Assembly: GCA_947000775.1 (NCBI GenBank)
Contig: CAMQGK010000008.1
Location: 9,574,501 to 9,638,500 of the forward strand
Direction of reading: 5' to 3'
DNA from: Pterois miles
Taxonomy: Eukaryota > Chordata > Actinopteri > Perciformes > Scorpaenidae
Length of the DNA: 64,000 nucleotides
Of this stretch, positions 24,814 through 36,322 are shown piece by piece (positions within the stretch are counted from its first letter, which is position 1; each line of letters starts with the position of its first letter). A program made the translations under genes and the position numbers. The notes beneath the pieces are model-generated. The model saw nothing but the letters and a program-made list of their open reading frames with translations. It made no database searches and was not told where the DNA came from.

Positions 24814-25329
24814 TTAGGACTTTCAAACAATTAAAATGTTTAATCGCGATTAATCGCATGATGGTCCATAGTTGATCACAATTAATCGCAAATTAAAGAC
24901 ACGTTTTTTATCTGTTCAAAATGTATCTAAAAGGGAGATTTGTCACGTATTTTGTACTCTTATCAACATGGGAGTGGACAAATATGCTGCTTTATGCAAA
25001 TGTGTGTATATTATTGTAAATCAATTAACAATAAAAAAAATTTAGCATAACATGAATAACTCAAGCCCAACAAGCAACAACAACCCCAAACTGCATGTGA
25101 TTATCATTAAGTGGGTATGTTTGTAAAGGGAGACTCATGGATACCCAGAGAACCCATTTACATTCACATATCTTGAGGTCAGAGGTCAAGGGTTTGGTGC
25201 ATTATTTAGCCTGTTTCACAACAAGCGAAAATCACTATTTGCGTTAATGTGCTAAAGAAATTTGTGCGGTGAAACAAATTTGCATTAAGCATTATTATTG
25301 CGTTTATTATTAACTTATTGCCAGCCTTA
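24814..25329 (+). mobile_element. TTAATCG-family element, plus orientation
   Basis: Left terminus near TAGGACTTTCAAACAATTAA, then AATCGCGATTAATCGCATGA, TGGTCCATAGTTGATCACAA, TAAAAGGGAGATTTGTCACG, ACTCTTATCAACATGGGAGT, ACATATCTTGAGGTCAGAGG, TCAAGGGTTTGG, and the right terminus TTATTAACTTATTGCCAGCC. A well-known dispersed percomorph repeat from memory. Missing part of the interior seen in the longer copy at 27551. No protein. Confidence 0.8.
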
Positions 25330-27550
25330 GATTGGTGAATACTTTATCTTAATACTTGTCATCCAAAGCCATCATCAGCTGCATCCCTTCTTTTAGCTTA
25401 GTGCTCTCTCAGTTCCTTAGTAAAAGTTGCTTTCAGTGTATTTGTAAATTTGTGACCCTCTTCTACTAATAAATAGTATTTTTTATGGTAGATTTCAGTG
25501 AACCGTGTTTAACATTAAACAGTGGTTTGCAGAAGGATCTGAGCACACATTCGTGACACTTGAGGTTTTATACAGCCAAGGAAGATATACAGGTATTTAA
25601 TGCAATTTTTAAAGAAAGAGATCAAATTTCAGGCCTCTCCAACCCTCTGTTTGGATTTATGGGTTGGGATCAGATGAGTTATGCTATCGGTGGGCAGATA
25701 CAGTAAAAGAAAAACCATCCACTTTTCAATTTAGCACAGATCAACTAACTGCAGCGGCGCTTTTGCTGTATATAAGTGTTTACACATTTCATATAAAGTT
25801 CAACTGTGCCAGATGCCTTTAAGAAGTACCATAAATCCCATGTTTGGATTCCTAATATTTTCTTGGGTTTATTATGACTAGTAAACCTGCCTCGCTCTGG
25901 ATTTGTTAAAGAGCCTGTCGCTTTTTCCAAGCTCCAGGGTGCACGTGGCTCTGCACTCCATCTTCATTGAGTTTTGAGCATAGTCTGTGGTGAACAGCCA
26001 GGTCAAAGCCCGACTTTGACCTGATTATTCCTGCTTCTTTGTCTTACTTATGTGATGCATGGGATCCAGGAATCTAACCAATGCAGAAAACACTGATTAA
26101 ATGCAAAATGTTAAGCAGAGCTGGAGTTTAAAAGCATCATTATTCCACTATGTAAGCTTGTTTGTGGTAGCTGGAGCTTGCCAAGGTTGTAATATTTCAT
26201 ATTTTCAAGAGTCTTTGAATTTCTTAATATCTTTTAAAAGAAAGTTCTTTAACAGATCTACCCAAATTCATGACATAACTTACAAAATGCTTGAATTTGT
26301 CCTTTAATTTAATAGAGTGCCATGTGAATTCCTGAATGTGCTGACATCCCATAGGACATCAAACTGTTTTAAGAAATATGAAAATCTTTTCCTATGCAAT
26401 TCACTGCAATTCAGTTCAGTCACAGAATTTAGCACAGACACGCTGCTCTCTCTGGAGTTAATTATGACACTTTTCAGCAGACGACTACCACGGAGATTGC
26501 ATTTGATCATGGCTGTCAGCCTCCTTTCCATCTGCAGGCGCAGAGAAAGTGATAACCTATAATAAAACCTGATGAATGAAAATCCTGTCCTCTCTCTCAG
26601 ATAAATTCACAGCCCTTCCTTGGACCGAGTTGTAACATGGGTTTTAAACTGCCTGAGTCTCATGCTTGAGCGACTAACTCTCCACGCTAAGAGGACTTTC
26701 ATCATGCTATGGTGACAGAGCCAGTAATTGGAGTGCCCTCTGCCTTAAAGCGCAAACCCACATGCTGCTGCTACAGTATACCACTTTGATTCACATCCCT
26801 TCATTACGCACAGACCCGCCCACCGTGGGTTAAATCTGTGGGTGCTGAAAAGTCATCTATCCTGATCAGTAGGGGAACTTGTGACAGATATCTCCACTGC
26901 TCCAGAATCTCAGTTATCTGAACTGGTTAAGGACAGGGTAAACAGGAGGAGTGGCTTGGTTAATCACATCTCCTCTTCTCTGTACCACTTTGGTGGGCCT
27001 TTTCGTTTCCCTTTTGATATTTTCATAAATCAGCATCAAGCAGGCTGGATGGGATAGAGAAGGAGAGATAGATCAAGTCAGAGAGTTTGGGACACCCGGG
27101 AGGGGAACAGCTGTCTTTGAGATTGCTCCAATGTGTGAGTGCAAGAGAAAGAATCCTTTTGTTTCCATGCGGTTATGCCGCTTCACCGCGGACCTTTCAT
27201 CTGCACGGTGCAGACAAAGGCCCCATGCATCTCGGATGAAGCAGAAACCTCAGGAAGCGCATGCAGGAGGAGTAATGAGAAGGGAGGGAGAAAGCATAAA
27301 CATGTTCCAGGAAGTGAAACTGCGTGTACACGGGGAGTGAAGTGGTTTTAACTAATGTCGATGCTGGACAGTGGTCTCCAGAAGGAGCCAGCGCATGGCT
27401 GAGCAATCTATGTATGGAGAGTATGGTCACACTGTAAGCAGTTACTAAATTAATTACTGTTGGAGCAGCACATTTGGGAATGGCTTATTCTTTTTAATGC
27501 TTTGTAGGGACATGACTAACAACAAGAGTCACTTCTCTGATGTGGAGACA
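25330..27550. other. Non-coding stretch, no gene seen
   Basis: Lies between two inverted TTAATCG-family copies. No exon or transposon frame recognised. 27170-27340 is GC-richer with overlapping chance frames. No microsatellite of note. Confidence 0.45.
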
Positions 27551-28259
27551 CTTCTGCTTTTGAGATAACATGATAATAAAATGTTAATGCAAATTTGATG
27601 AAACACTACTAATTTCTTTAATGCAACTTGTGAATTTTAGGTTGAAACAGTCTCAATTTTAAAGCTTGTGTGAAGATACTGTTATCATTAACTAAACAAC
27701 CTGAGGAATCCATCGGTACCAAACATGTCATGCTAACCTGTCGGGAATGAAGCTAAATAAATAAAGCTCCAAACTTATGTTAAATTTTAGCAAGTAAAAA
27801 CTGTCATGGCCATTTTCATAGAAGTCTGTTGACCTCTGACCTCAAGATATGTGACTGAAAATGGGTACTATGGGTACTAAGTGTCCCCTTTACAGACATG
27901 CCCTCTTTATGATAATCACATGCACTTTGGGGCAAGTCATAGACGAGTCAGCACACTGACACTGACAGCTGTTGTCTGTTGGGCTTCAGATTGCCATGTT
28001 GTGATCTAAGCAGATTTCTTGTGCTAAATGCAGTACCTGCCATTATTTTGTGTTGTTAACTGAACAATAAAAAACACAGTATACACATACGTTTGCATCA
28101 AGTAAGCATAATTGCCCACTCCCATGTTGATAAGAGTATTAAACAGTTGACAAATCTCCCTTTAAGGTACATTTTGAACAGATAAAATTGAAAAAGTGAT
28201 TAATCGTGATTAACTATGGACAATCGTGATTAAATATTTGAATCGACTGACAGCTCTAA
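27551..28259 (-). mobile_element. TTAATCG-family element, near full length, minus orientation
   Basis: Reads GAGATAACATGATAATAAAA at the left, then TTAAAGCTTGTGTGAAGATA, GAGGAATCCATCGGTACCAA, ACTGTCATGGCCATTTTCAT, TTGACCTCTGACCTCAAGAT, ATGTGACTGAAAATGGG, TACATTTTGAACAGATAAAA and GATTAATCGTGATTAACTAT, ending in TCGACTGACAGCTCTA. The termini are inverted relative to each other. It contains the interior missing from the two other copies (9008, 24814). About 709 bp. Confidence 0.8.
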
Positions 28260-29166
28260 TACTATTTTTTTTCTTTCTCAAAGCGTCCTCATGATGACAC
28301 CTTCTTACTCCATCCCCTTTGTTTAATATTTGTTTCCCACTTTATTCTCCAGAACAGCTTTGGAAGAGGGAACTATTGAAGCCAAAAAATGTACCACTAA
28401 AAATAGATGGGTTTCATTTGGGAACTGCATTTTTTTGTCTATATTGTTGTTGCTCCAACACTACAGATAGAGTTACCCACTTCAACCATTGTCAGTGTTC
28501 TGGATGAGAGAGTGCACTATCCATTGTCTCTGTACGACCACAAACGCTGAAGGCCACTTCTGCAACTTTTATTTGCCATGCAGTACTATTAGTTTTAAAA
28601 TTTGTGTTGTACCCACATGGTTGAACCATGCATTATACACAAAGTTACTGACATTTTATATTTTTTTTATAATGGTTTCTAAACACAGGACAGGATGGTG
28701 ATGTGTGTGGCAATATATTTATGTCTGTGTGAGTGTGCGCGCATTTTTAATTTAATCTAAATTCATATAAACTGTCTGCTAACTAAATTCTAGCTCCATC
28801 TTGCAGTTGCTTTGGTATTTCAAGCCCATATGTTTTTGTTTTTTTTGTTTTGTTTTTCACTGTAAAAATTAGGGGCTAAAGGGTGAGCAGTTTTCCCTAT
28901 TCCTTTGTAATTTAGTCAAAAAAGATCACATGCATCCTCAGATGTTTTTTGTGGTGAGGGGTTGTCACACTGATTATAATTTTACATCTCGATTTCAAGC
29001 TCTTTTTTCATCCAGCTGTTTTCATGCATATTCATACTAGGATGCTGCAAGACGTTGGTTTCTGACAACAAATGGTTAGAAGTCCTTTGCTCGTCAATGG
29101 AGGGGGGAGTAATGCGGGCCACCAGATGTTAGCTGCTGCATTGGTTGCTGAGGTTGTGGAGGATGA
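28260..29166. other. Non-coding stretch, no gene seen
   Basis: AT-rich, with T-rich simple sequence at about 28834-28858 and a TGTGTGAGTGTGCGCGC run at about 28724-28741. No exon or repeat terminus recognised. Confidence 0.45.
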
Positions 29167-29899
29167 GTATAGACCAGGGGTCTGCAACCTGCGGCTCCGG
29201 AGCCGCATGCGGCTCTTCACCCTCATTGTAGCGGCTCCCTTTGGCCTTGAAAAAAAACCCGAACATAAATAAATGGTGTTTCTTCATTAATTTTTATTCA
29301 TATAAAATATTACCATTATTAGTTTATTTTGTTGCGCAGTTATTTTGGAGTTTGACTTGATGCCATCTAATTTTAAAAGAGCTATTTTTAATTTATAATT
29401 TGTCAATGAACATATACGTCACATAACGTCATCAGCCTTCGCCTTTACCTGCTGGCAGCTTTTGTAGTGTGCGAACCCTGCAATAGCCTAACCATGAAAA
29501 AATCCCAAAAAAGAAGTTTTGGAAGAAAACAGAGAGTTTAATTCAGCGTGGACATATTCATTTGCCTTCATCGCCAATGACGCTGGCTTACCTTCGTGCT
29601 TGATATGTGGCAAGAAGATATCGAACAACAAAAAATGTAACGTTGAAAGACATTTTCAAAACAAGCACTCTGCATTCGCCGAAAAATACCCAATCGAAGA
29701 TGAACGAAAGAGAGCAATTTTGGAACTGCTACGAAAAGCTGAAGAGAGCAAACTATCTTTCAAGAAGTGGATAACCACAGTTTTTTGTTTAGTTTACAAG
29801 CTCTGTTATTTTTTGCGGCTCCCGGCTATTTTTTTTTGGGTAGAAGAGGGGGCAAAATGGCTCTTTTGATAATAAAGGTTGCAGACCCCTGGTATAGAC
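29167..29899 (+). mobile_element. hAT deletion derivative with intact ends and 8-bp target duplication
   Basis: The element body is 29175-29891 (717 bp). Its ends are perfect 16-bp inverted repeats, CAGGGGTCTGCAACCT at the left and its complement at the right, flanked by identical octamers GTATAGAC at 29167-29174 and 29892-29899. This is a textbook hAT insertion. Subterminal sequence GCGGCTCCGGAGCCGCATGC at the left and TTGCGGCTCCCGGCTA at the right match a vertebrate hAT group that I associate with GTF2IRD2/ZBED-type transposases. Only the transposase N-terminus remains; the rest was lost by internal deletion near 29770-29785. Perfect ends and target duplication suggest a recent insertion. 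Confidence 0.93.
29519..29869 (+). pseudogene. hAT transposase N-terminus with BED-type zinc finger (truncated)
   Basis: The open frame begins EENREFNSAWTYSFAF and carries a BED-like zinc finger: Cys27 and Cys30 (PSCLICGKKIS), His45 and His50 (VERHFQNKH). It continues FAEKYPIEDERKRAILELL and EESKLSFKKW, the conserved N-terminal block of GTF2IRD2/ZBED-type hAT transposases. After about residue 85 the frame reads into element 3' sequence (VFCLVYKLCYF...), so the RNase-H-like catalytic domain and the dimerisation domain are absent. Residue 1 is a TTG codon. The likely true ATG is at 29494, out of frame by one base, with an A-rich stretch between that probably suffered the indel. It cannot encode an active transposase; a DNA-binding fragment is conceivable but unproven. 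Confidence 0.85.
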
Positions 29900-30654
29900 C
29901 ATCCATGTGCCTTGCTGCTGAGCTGAGACACAACAGCCCAGGATTTCCTAACTGACTGCAAGTAAAAGGAAAACAAATGGGAGAGTGAGAGATAGCTATA
30001 GCATCAAATTGTTTTTCCGTATAAATTAAACAGCAATGCTGTCTTTTAGATGTACGCATACAATAAATTATTAAAAATGTCAACAACAAAACACTATAAA
30101 TAAATATTTACGCTACAGACAAGTTTCCCTGCAAGGTTTCGAGAAACACTTTGATAGCCGACTGAGTCTGCATGGGAATGCAAGAAAATCCCTTCTCCAA
30201 GAAGTATTGTTTATTATCTTTTTATTGCTCTTGTCAAGCATCCACTTGTGTGGCACTTGGTGCTTTCTGGTTTTGTCAAAATAAACAAGTTTCTTCAAGG
30301 AAACCTTGGAAAGTGGCTTACTTCATCTTCTAAATAAAGAGCACTGTCGACATGTTTTTGTGTGTGTGTTTTCAAGGAAGTCTGTCTCTTCTTTCTCACA
30401 AATGAGCTCCCAGTGGAGCAGTGAATATGTTTGTGTGATGTGCTATATGACATATCATCATATATATTATCATATCATCAGACTTTAAGCACTTGATTAA
30501 AGACTTGTGAATTGTTTGGAGTTTTCAGACCACAAATTCCCAATTCCTCAACCTAATTTCCAGTTGGCAACTATTCTCAACAAAAAAAAACAACATAAAC
30601 CTACTGTACGCTACCTGTCAATACAAAACAGATGACAAACATCAAAGTTAGTGA
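29900..30654. other. Non-coding stretch, no gene seen
   Basis: Includes a CATATCATCATATATATTATC simple stretch at about 30460-30480. No exon or repeat terminus recognised. Confidence 0.45.
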
Positions 30655-30900
30655 CTAGCTAGAACATAATGGAGCATTTAGCAGCTAATGAAACAGATAG
30701 TTGGTGAAAAGTTGGAAATTAGGTTGGTGGAGACCAAAACTAAGCTAAAATGTCCAGAAATCCTACTCTTAATGAATGTTACTCTGTGTCTGCTAGATGT
30801 TGAAATAGGCAATTTGGTAAAACATTCACAATTACCTATGTTTATAGCTGCTCGCAAGTGGCCATTGCACCTTTAAAATTTAACATTAACAAAGAAAATG
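30655..30900 (+). repeat. Dispersed fish repeat (GAGCATTTAGCAGCTAA family)
   Basis: GAGCATTTAGCAGCTAATGA, GGTGGAGACCAAAACTAAGC, TGTTACTCTGTGTCTGCTAG and ATGTTGAAATAGGCAATTTG follow one another. From memory this order matches an interspersed percomorph repeat. Ends are not well defined. A second GCTAAC/AGCTTAGC-rich repeat-like stretch (30940-31090 and 31205-31340) follows and may be part of another old insertion. Confidence 0.45.
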
Positions 30901-31094
30901 CATTTTTGGCAAATATGCCAATGAATTGTCTTACGAGGAGTTGTTTGAGGAAGACTGAGCATCGAGTTCATTTCTTTGTGTTCATATAGGCTAACGTTAG
31001 CTTAGCTAATGGCTTAAACACTGTGTAAATACATTTTTCAACAGCTCTAACCTTGTTGTATCTTGTAAGCTATCTGCTCAGCATGTGTAAATAG

Positions 31095-31204
31095 TGGTGC
31101 CTTCAATTGGGGTCATGTTTACCATGTTTATGAGAACATGAAGGAGGCATTCAAATGGGCCCAATGCATAAACACAGTAAACTCGACCCCATTTGAAGGC
31201 ACCA
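31095..31204. mobile_element. 110-bp palindromic MITE
   Basis: Left arm 31095-31132 (TGGTGCCTTCAATTGGGGTC, then ATGTTTACCATGTTTATG) is the inverted repeat of the right arm 31167-31204 (CATAAACACAGTAAACTCGA, then CCCCATTTGAAGGCACCA), with about five differences over 38 bp. The spacer is 34 bp. No coding potential. Size and structure fit a small foldback MITE. No clear target duplication, so superfamily unassigned. Confidence 0.75.
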
Positions 31205-31340
31205 TCAGGCCACTTTGAAGGTTAGAAGGCACCTATGATGGAGCAAGGCTAGCTGTTCCCCACTGCCTCCAGTCTTTGTGCTATGCTACACGAAGCTAAG
31301 CATATTTTGGAACAATCTCCATGATAAACTCAATTGGAAC

Positions 31341-32931
31341 TGATATTGATTTTCACATAACCCATAACTCCCATAAAATGGCAACATGCATATGGACCAG
31401 AATGTGAGTAGGCTATAACTTGAAGAAAGCACTGACATGTAGACGCTATGAATTAAACTAGCTTAATAATATAAATTAATATGCCTCCCTGAGGTAAATG
31501 GTTCCATTATATTTCGCTTGGGTGGCAGATATTAGTTTTTATACGGTAATCATCACAGTTAATCATAGGAGACACACTGCTACCTACGCATGTGGAAAAC
31601 TGTTACATGAGCATGGGGCATTCAAGGACTTGGCTGATACTGACTTCAGTCTACTTTCTTCTACTTCACAAGGCTAAAGAGCATCTAAGAAAACTGGCAG
31701 TCAAAAAAGGAAGGAAATGAGACATATACTGCAATGTTCTTGCCAAGATAGTGGATGAAAGACACTGAAAGTTCCTCCAGCAAGTGAAATAAACCAAGCT
31801 AAGCACTTCATAAGGGGCAATAGACACTCAAGCCCTCATAGTCGCTAATGAATAGTGTGAATTATGGTGGCTATCAATAACTTAGATTCAAAAGAGAGTC
31901 ACAGCCTTGACACAAGTCATTTCCACTCCAGAAATGCAAACACACAGCATTGTCATTTATTTCTGAGTATTCTCTCTATTGCAAACATTCTGTTTTGCTG
32001 AAATCAGCTGAGTTTAATGGGATAAATGATATGAATAAGGACCGGTGTGAAAAGTTTGCCTTTCTCCATTTTAACTAGGCCCCATTGCCGAAAATTAACA
32101 GTATTTTTGAGCCTGATGAATAATTAAATTCCAGATTTTCAGTGTATTTGATTATCAACTAAGGTGACACAAGCTTGTTTAGTTTGTTTGTTTTATGGGT
32201 TCATAGGCTTTTTGTTGTTGTTCTGCCTGGGATGTCGGGGTAGATCAGCTGCAGCAGCTCAGTCAACGGAAGTCCAAAAGGTATGCCTCATTGTGACATG
32301 CAATCATTCTATAATATTAGGTGTGCTCATTGGTATGGATGTCCATAGAGGTTCCCATAGATAGACTGAGATGTCAGCGGTAACTTAGAGATCTTGTATT
32401 AACAGTATGTTCATTATTCTGTGTGACTGGATGCTTGCATGGTTTAGCTCACTCTACACTTGTGTATCTGGGCAGGTGGTAGGTTCAAGTTAGTTGAGAC
32501 TGAGAAGGTAAAATGCCTTCACTGGAATAAGGGGAGGGGAATATTAGTTGGCAGCTTGCTGTGCGGCTGCAGCTTTCTTACTTTTTTTTTTAGTTTAATT
32601 TAATTTTATTACATTTCCCAGGTTTCATTTTTGTCTTTTATTTCAGTTATTGTTAATAAATGCTTTCTTTTTATTTTTGGTGCTAATCGACCTGGCTCTT
32701 CAACATTCATTTTTAAAGTTTTCCAGTGCCAAACCACCTCACCTACCCTTTATATGGGGTGACGGCACTACACACGGAGTTTGGCTAGTTTTCCTCTTAT
32801 TGCACACTAAAACTCTAAAAAAAAATAAAAATAATAACATAAAAAAACAAATTTGGCTCAACATTGTTGGATAATCATCTGTATCCCAAACACTAAAGCC
32901 ACATACATTACACAGATATTACCTGGAGGTG
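31341..32931. other. Non-coding stretch, no gene seen
   Basis: T-rich (32580-32600) and A-rich (32812-32850) simple tracts. No exon, repeat terminus or transposase frame recognised. Confidence 0.45.
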
Positions 32932-33260
32932 TAGAGCTGCAACTAACAATTGTTTTCATTATCGATTTGATCAATCTTTAAGTCTATGAAATGCCAAGAC
33001 TATTTTTTATACATGACCACCACAATTTCCCCTCCAAGTCCAAGGTGATATCTTTAGATTGCTTGTTTTAGTCCAACTAACACTCCAAAATCCAAAGGTA
33101 TTCAATTCACTGAGATATAAAACAGAAAAAGCAGAAAATCACATTCACAAACACATTTGAGAAACTGGAACTAGTAAATTCTTGGTATGAAAAATGATGA
33201 TCAAATAATTGCCCATTCATTTTCCTGACAGTCACTAATCAACTAATTGTTTCAGCTCTA
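32932..33260 (+). mobile_element. GCTGCAACTAA-family element with inverted termini
   Basis: Starts TAGAGCTGCAACTAACAATT and ends AACTAATTGTTTCAGCTCTA, so the termini are inverted repeats (TAGAGCTG at both ends). Inside are TTTAAGTCTATGAAATGCCA, CAAGTCCAAGGTGATATCTT, CCAAAGGTATTCAATTCACT and AAGCAGAAAATCACATTCAC, matching in order a well-known percomorph non-autonomous element. 329 bp, no protein. Related copies at 17698, 39188 and about 45650. Confidence 0.8.
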
Positions 33261-36200
33261 CGTGGCTGATATATTATGGAGTTGCTGCAGGAATGCAAAT
33301 TGTCCCAAGTACCCTCACTACAACAAATAACTACACAAAATGATTTTGAGCCACTGCTGTGTCCCATCATGGTGCAAAAATGGCAAGAAGAGAGGACTAC
33401 TAGCTCTAGATAGATGAACAGGCACACACAGGCATCTGCCACAGGTGAAACGTGTGAATGACTGCTGTGTTTTAGTGATAACAACCTTCTGTCATTCACA
33501 GATATATAGTTAGAGCGCTGTCTGCGCTCCAGACGTGTGTTCACAACACACTGGGCTGGGTCAGCTGTTGGTTCAGACATAGCACCTAAACCATAAAATA
33601 CAGCACATCCCCATGTCTGTCACTGGCATAATAACGACTGGATTGGCACAACAGTGATCTGTACTCACTCTCACCATCTGTCCATGGCATGTCACAAGGG
33701 AAAGGCAATGCAACACAATAAAAATACCGAAAGAAGCATGCTTTCATATACATACTGCTAATTTTACGGAGATATTCGGGTGACCTAATTTGTGTGTAAT
33801 GTATGACTCTTTCTATCTGTACTGACATTTTGTCCTTCGGGTATCAGGATCAACAAACTATGTACGGATTTATTTTGGTATGTATAGTGATGGTACAGAG
33901 AATTAAGTATTTAATTTGCCACTAAATAACAGGTGTGAATACTGGCTGACTCAGCCTCTGAAGCATCTTCCCTGATCTATTCCATAACTCTACCCTCTGA
34001 TGTAGATCCAGAAACAGCACTTGAAGAGTAAATACATGCTGCAAACATAGTCAAGGTAACAGAATCACTTTGCCATAAATCAAACGAAGCAGCTCTCCTG
34101 AGGACTTGTATCCGTCAGTGTCAGCAAGGGCAGTGATGAAAAAGATCAGGAGCTCCGGTATCCTGATGTCGGGTAGAGTGTCGCGCTCAGCTGACACGTT
34201 TGTGACCTGAGTTCAGTTGTGACACTTGTGAGTAATGGCCCTGTCCTGGGAGTTTGGGTAATCCAGGGCGAGTTGGTTAGGACAAGAAGGGGAGATTTTC
34301 TGTCTGTTTCATGGCATTTATTGTGTGGTGGCGCAGAAATGCAAAGAGAAACAACTGTTCCAGTGTCAGATTTAAAACATGCTGGGATGAGCCCCCTGAG
34401 CCCTATATATGAGCAGCGGTTTGGGCAACAAAAGGGGCGTCGAAACAGCAAGGTAATGTTTGTGGTCAGGAGAAGAAATGTGGCTGTGCTTATGAACTGG
34501 CCATGTGGTAAGCAACTGGCAATTGAGGCCTGATGTTGACAACTCTGAGGGGTCTGAAATTGAAAACCTTGAGTTGTCAGTCAGTCCAACACTTGGCCTG
34601 AGGGTTGATGGCACAAAGTAGTGGTGGCTTGTTGCTTTATTTTCCTTTCAAAAGGACCCTTTTCCTGAATGTATTCAATGAACCAAGAGAAGGGATTTCT
34701 GTGCCTGTTTTGAGGCCATTTCGGGGACAGGGCTCTTTCAGCATCTTGCAAAATCCTATAAGATCTTGAGATTTCACACAGGAGAGTGATTGACATTACC
34801 TTATGGTACTACCCTTCTGAGTCACAGAGTCTTGAGAAATGCCCTGAAAAGAGGGACCAGAGTTTCATTTGGGTAGATTTCAGCTGGACAAGCAATGTGG
34901 CTCTTCCATTAATTGCCTCATTTACTGTGTGACACAAGACAAACTAGTTAAAGGCCTTCTGTGGTGCCCTGAGTCGATCGGGCAATTTCAATGTACTCAG
35001 TCAAACAGGGGCTAATTTCCTTACCATTAATCACAGCAGCCCTTCCACTGACAGATGGGAAGACTCGTACTGATCTTGGAGATTAATGTGACTGCCCGTA
35101 CATTTCACAAGTTCGGTCGTGCACTCCGGTGGAAGCAGCCAGGTCAAACTATGGTCTACTTTTCCTTTTAATACTCTATACAGACTATTGCATGGTAAAC
35201 CAAACAACAACATGTCAGCTCTGCAATGAACTAAAAACAAACCAGAGAAGCCCAAGCTTTGCAAGCAGGGCTAAGGGGAAAAATTGAACACTAAAACATG
35301 GCTTAAATCTGCACCGCTCATGAGCAGCACACTGATAATCTTGAAATGTAAAAGTAAGAATATTTTCTTTGGTCTCCAAAATGCTTCTTAATATGCCCGA
35401 GGAAATCAAAACACACCTCAGATATTGCTAAATTACATTTAACTAGAGCAAATAAAGAAAACGATATCACTTTTTTTGCAACTTGTTGGAGCGCCAACAA
35501 AAACTTATGTTGAGAGCCAAATTTGGCCCACAGGCCCCTCTTTGGGCAGCCTTAGACTCAACAAAAAATACTGTACTGCCAAACTAGACAGTCAAAAAAG
35601 TCCATTCCCTGAGAAACTCAGGCCAAAAAAGTGGAGTGACCATGATGGCAGATATTGACCTGGTTATGTTTGCTCTCACTGGGAATGAATGGCTGGACTG
35701 CTGACTATAGCTTCTGCGCCAGACATTTCAAACAGTGTGGAGTTACCAGCTGCTCTCGTACCTCAACGGCGACCAACTCCCCCTGCAGAGACATACACCA
35801 AATCTCAACTTCCCTATCAAATCCACCCCTTACACCATGCACACACTAACAACACTTGATACCGTGAGCTGCAAATACAGTGGATCAGGGCAGCCACAAA
35901 TAACTCCACCAAAGTTGCGAGTGATTTCAGCAGACCCCCAAGACCACAGTGGCCACTTGTTCACTCTGAGCAGCATCTCCAGATGATAGGATTTGAGACA
36001 GACTGTCTCACAACGGTTGTGACGCCTCTTTAAGGGTCGGCTCTTCTTTCAATCTGACAATATGCATCGATAGCAATTTAATCCCTAACTTAAATTTAGG
36101 GGTCTCAGGATTACAGTACAGCCATCTTTTCTTAGCCTGTAGAAAAAGTGGGGAAAGTGCAGTTAAAGGCGTCAAATTTCACACAAAAATCTCCATTGGA

Positions 36201-36322
36201 TTGTTATGAAAGTAGATGTTTCAGAAAGAATAGCAATGCTGATGGAGGACAATTACACAGTCTGACAATTTAATAAGACTAAAAGTCTACTGCCAGGCTA
36301 GCAGCTCTGCGAGGCTTTACTT
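33261..36322. other. Non-coding stretch, no gene seen
   Basis: No exon recognised. Near 35511-35556 GAGAGCCAAATTTGGCCCAC and CCCTCTTTGGGCAGCCTTAG resemble one terminus of a hAT-type element, but I could not find a partner terminus or target duplication, so it is not called separately. Confidence 0.4.

Noticed and set aside
35511..35556. Possible hAT terminus (TTTGGCCCACAGGCCCC...TTTGGGCAGCC)
   Set aside because: No opposite terminus or target duplication could be found nearby.
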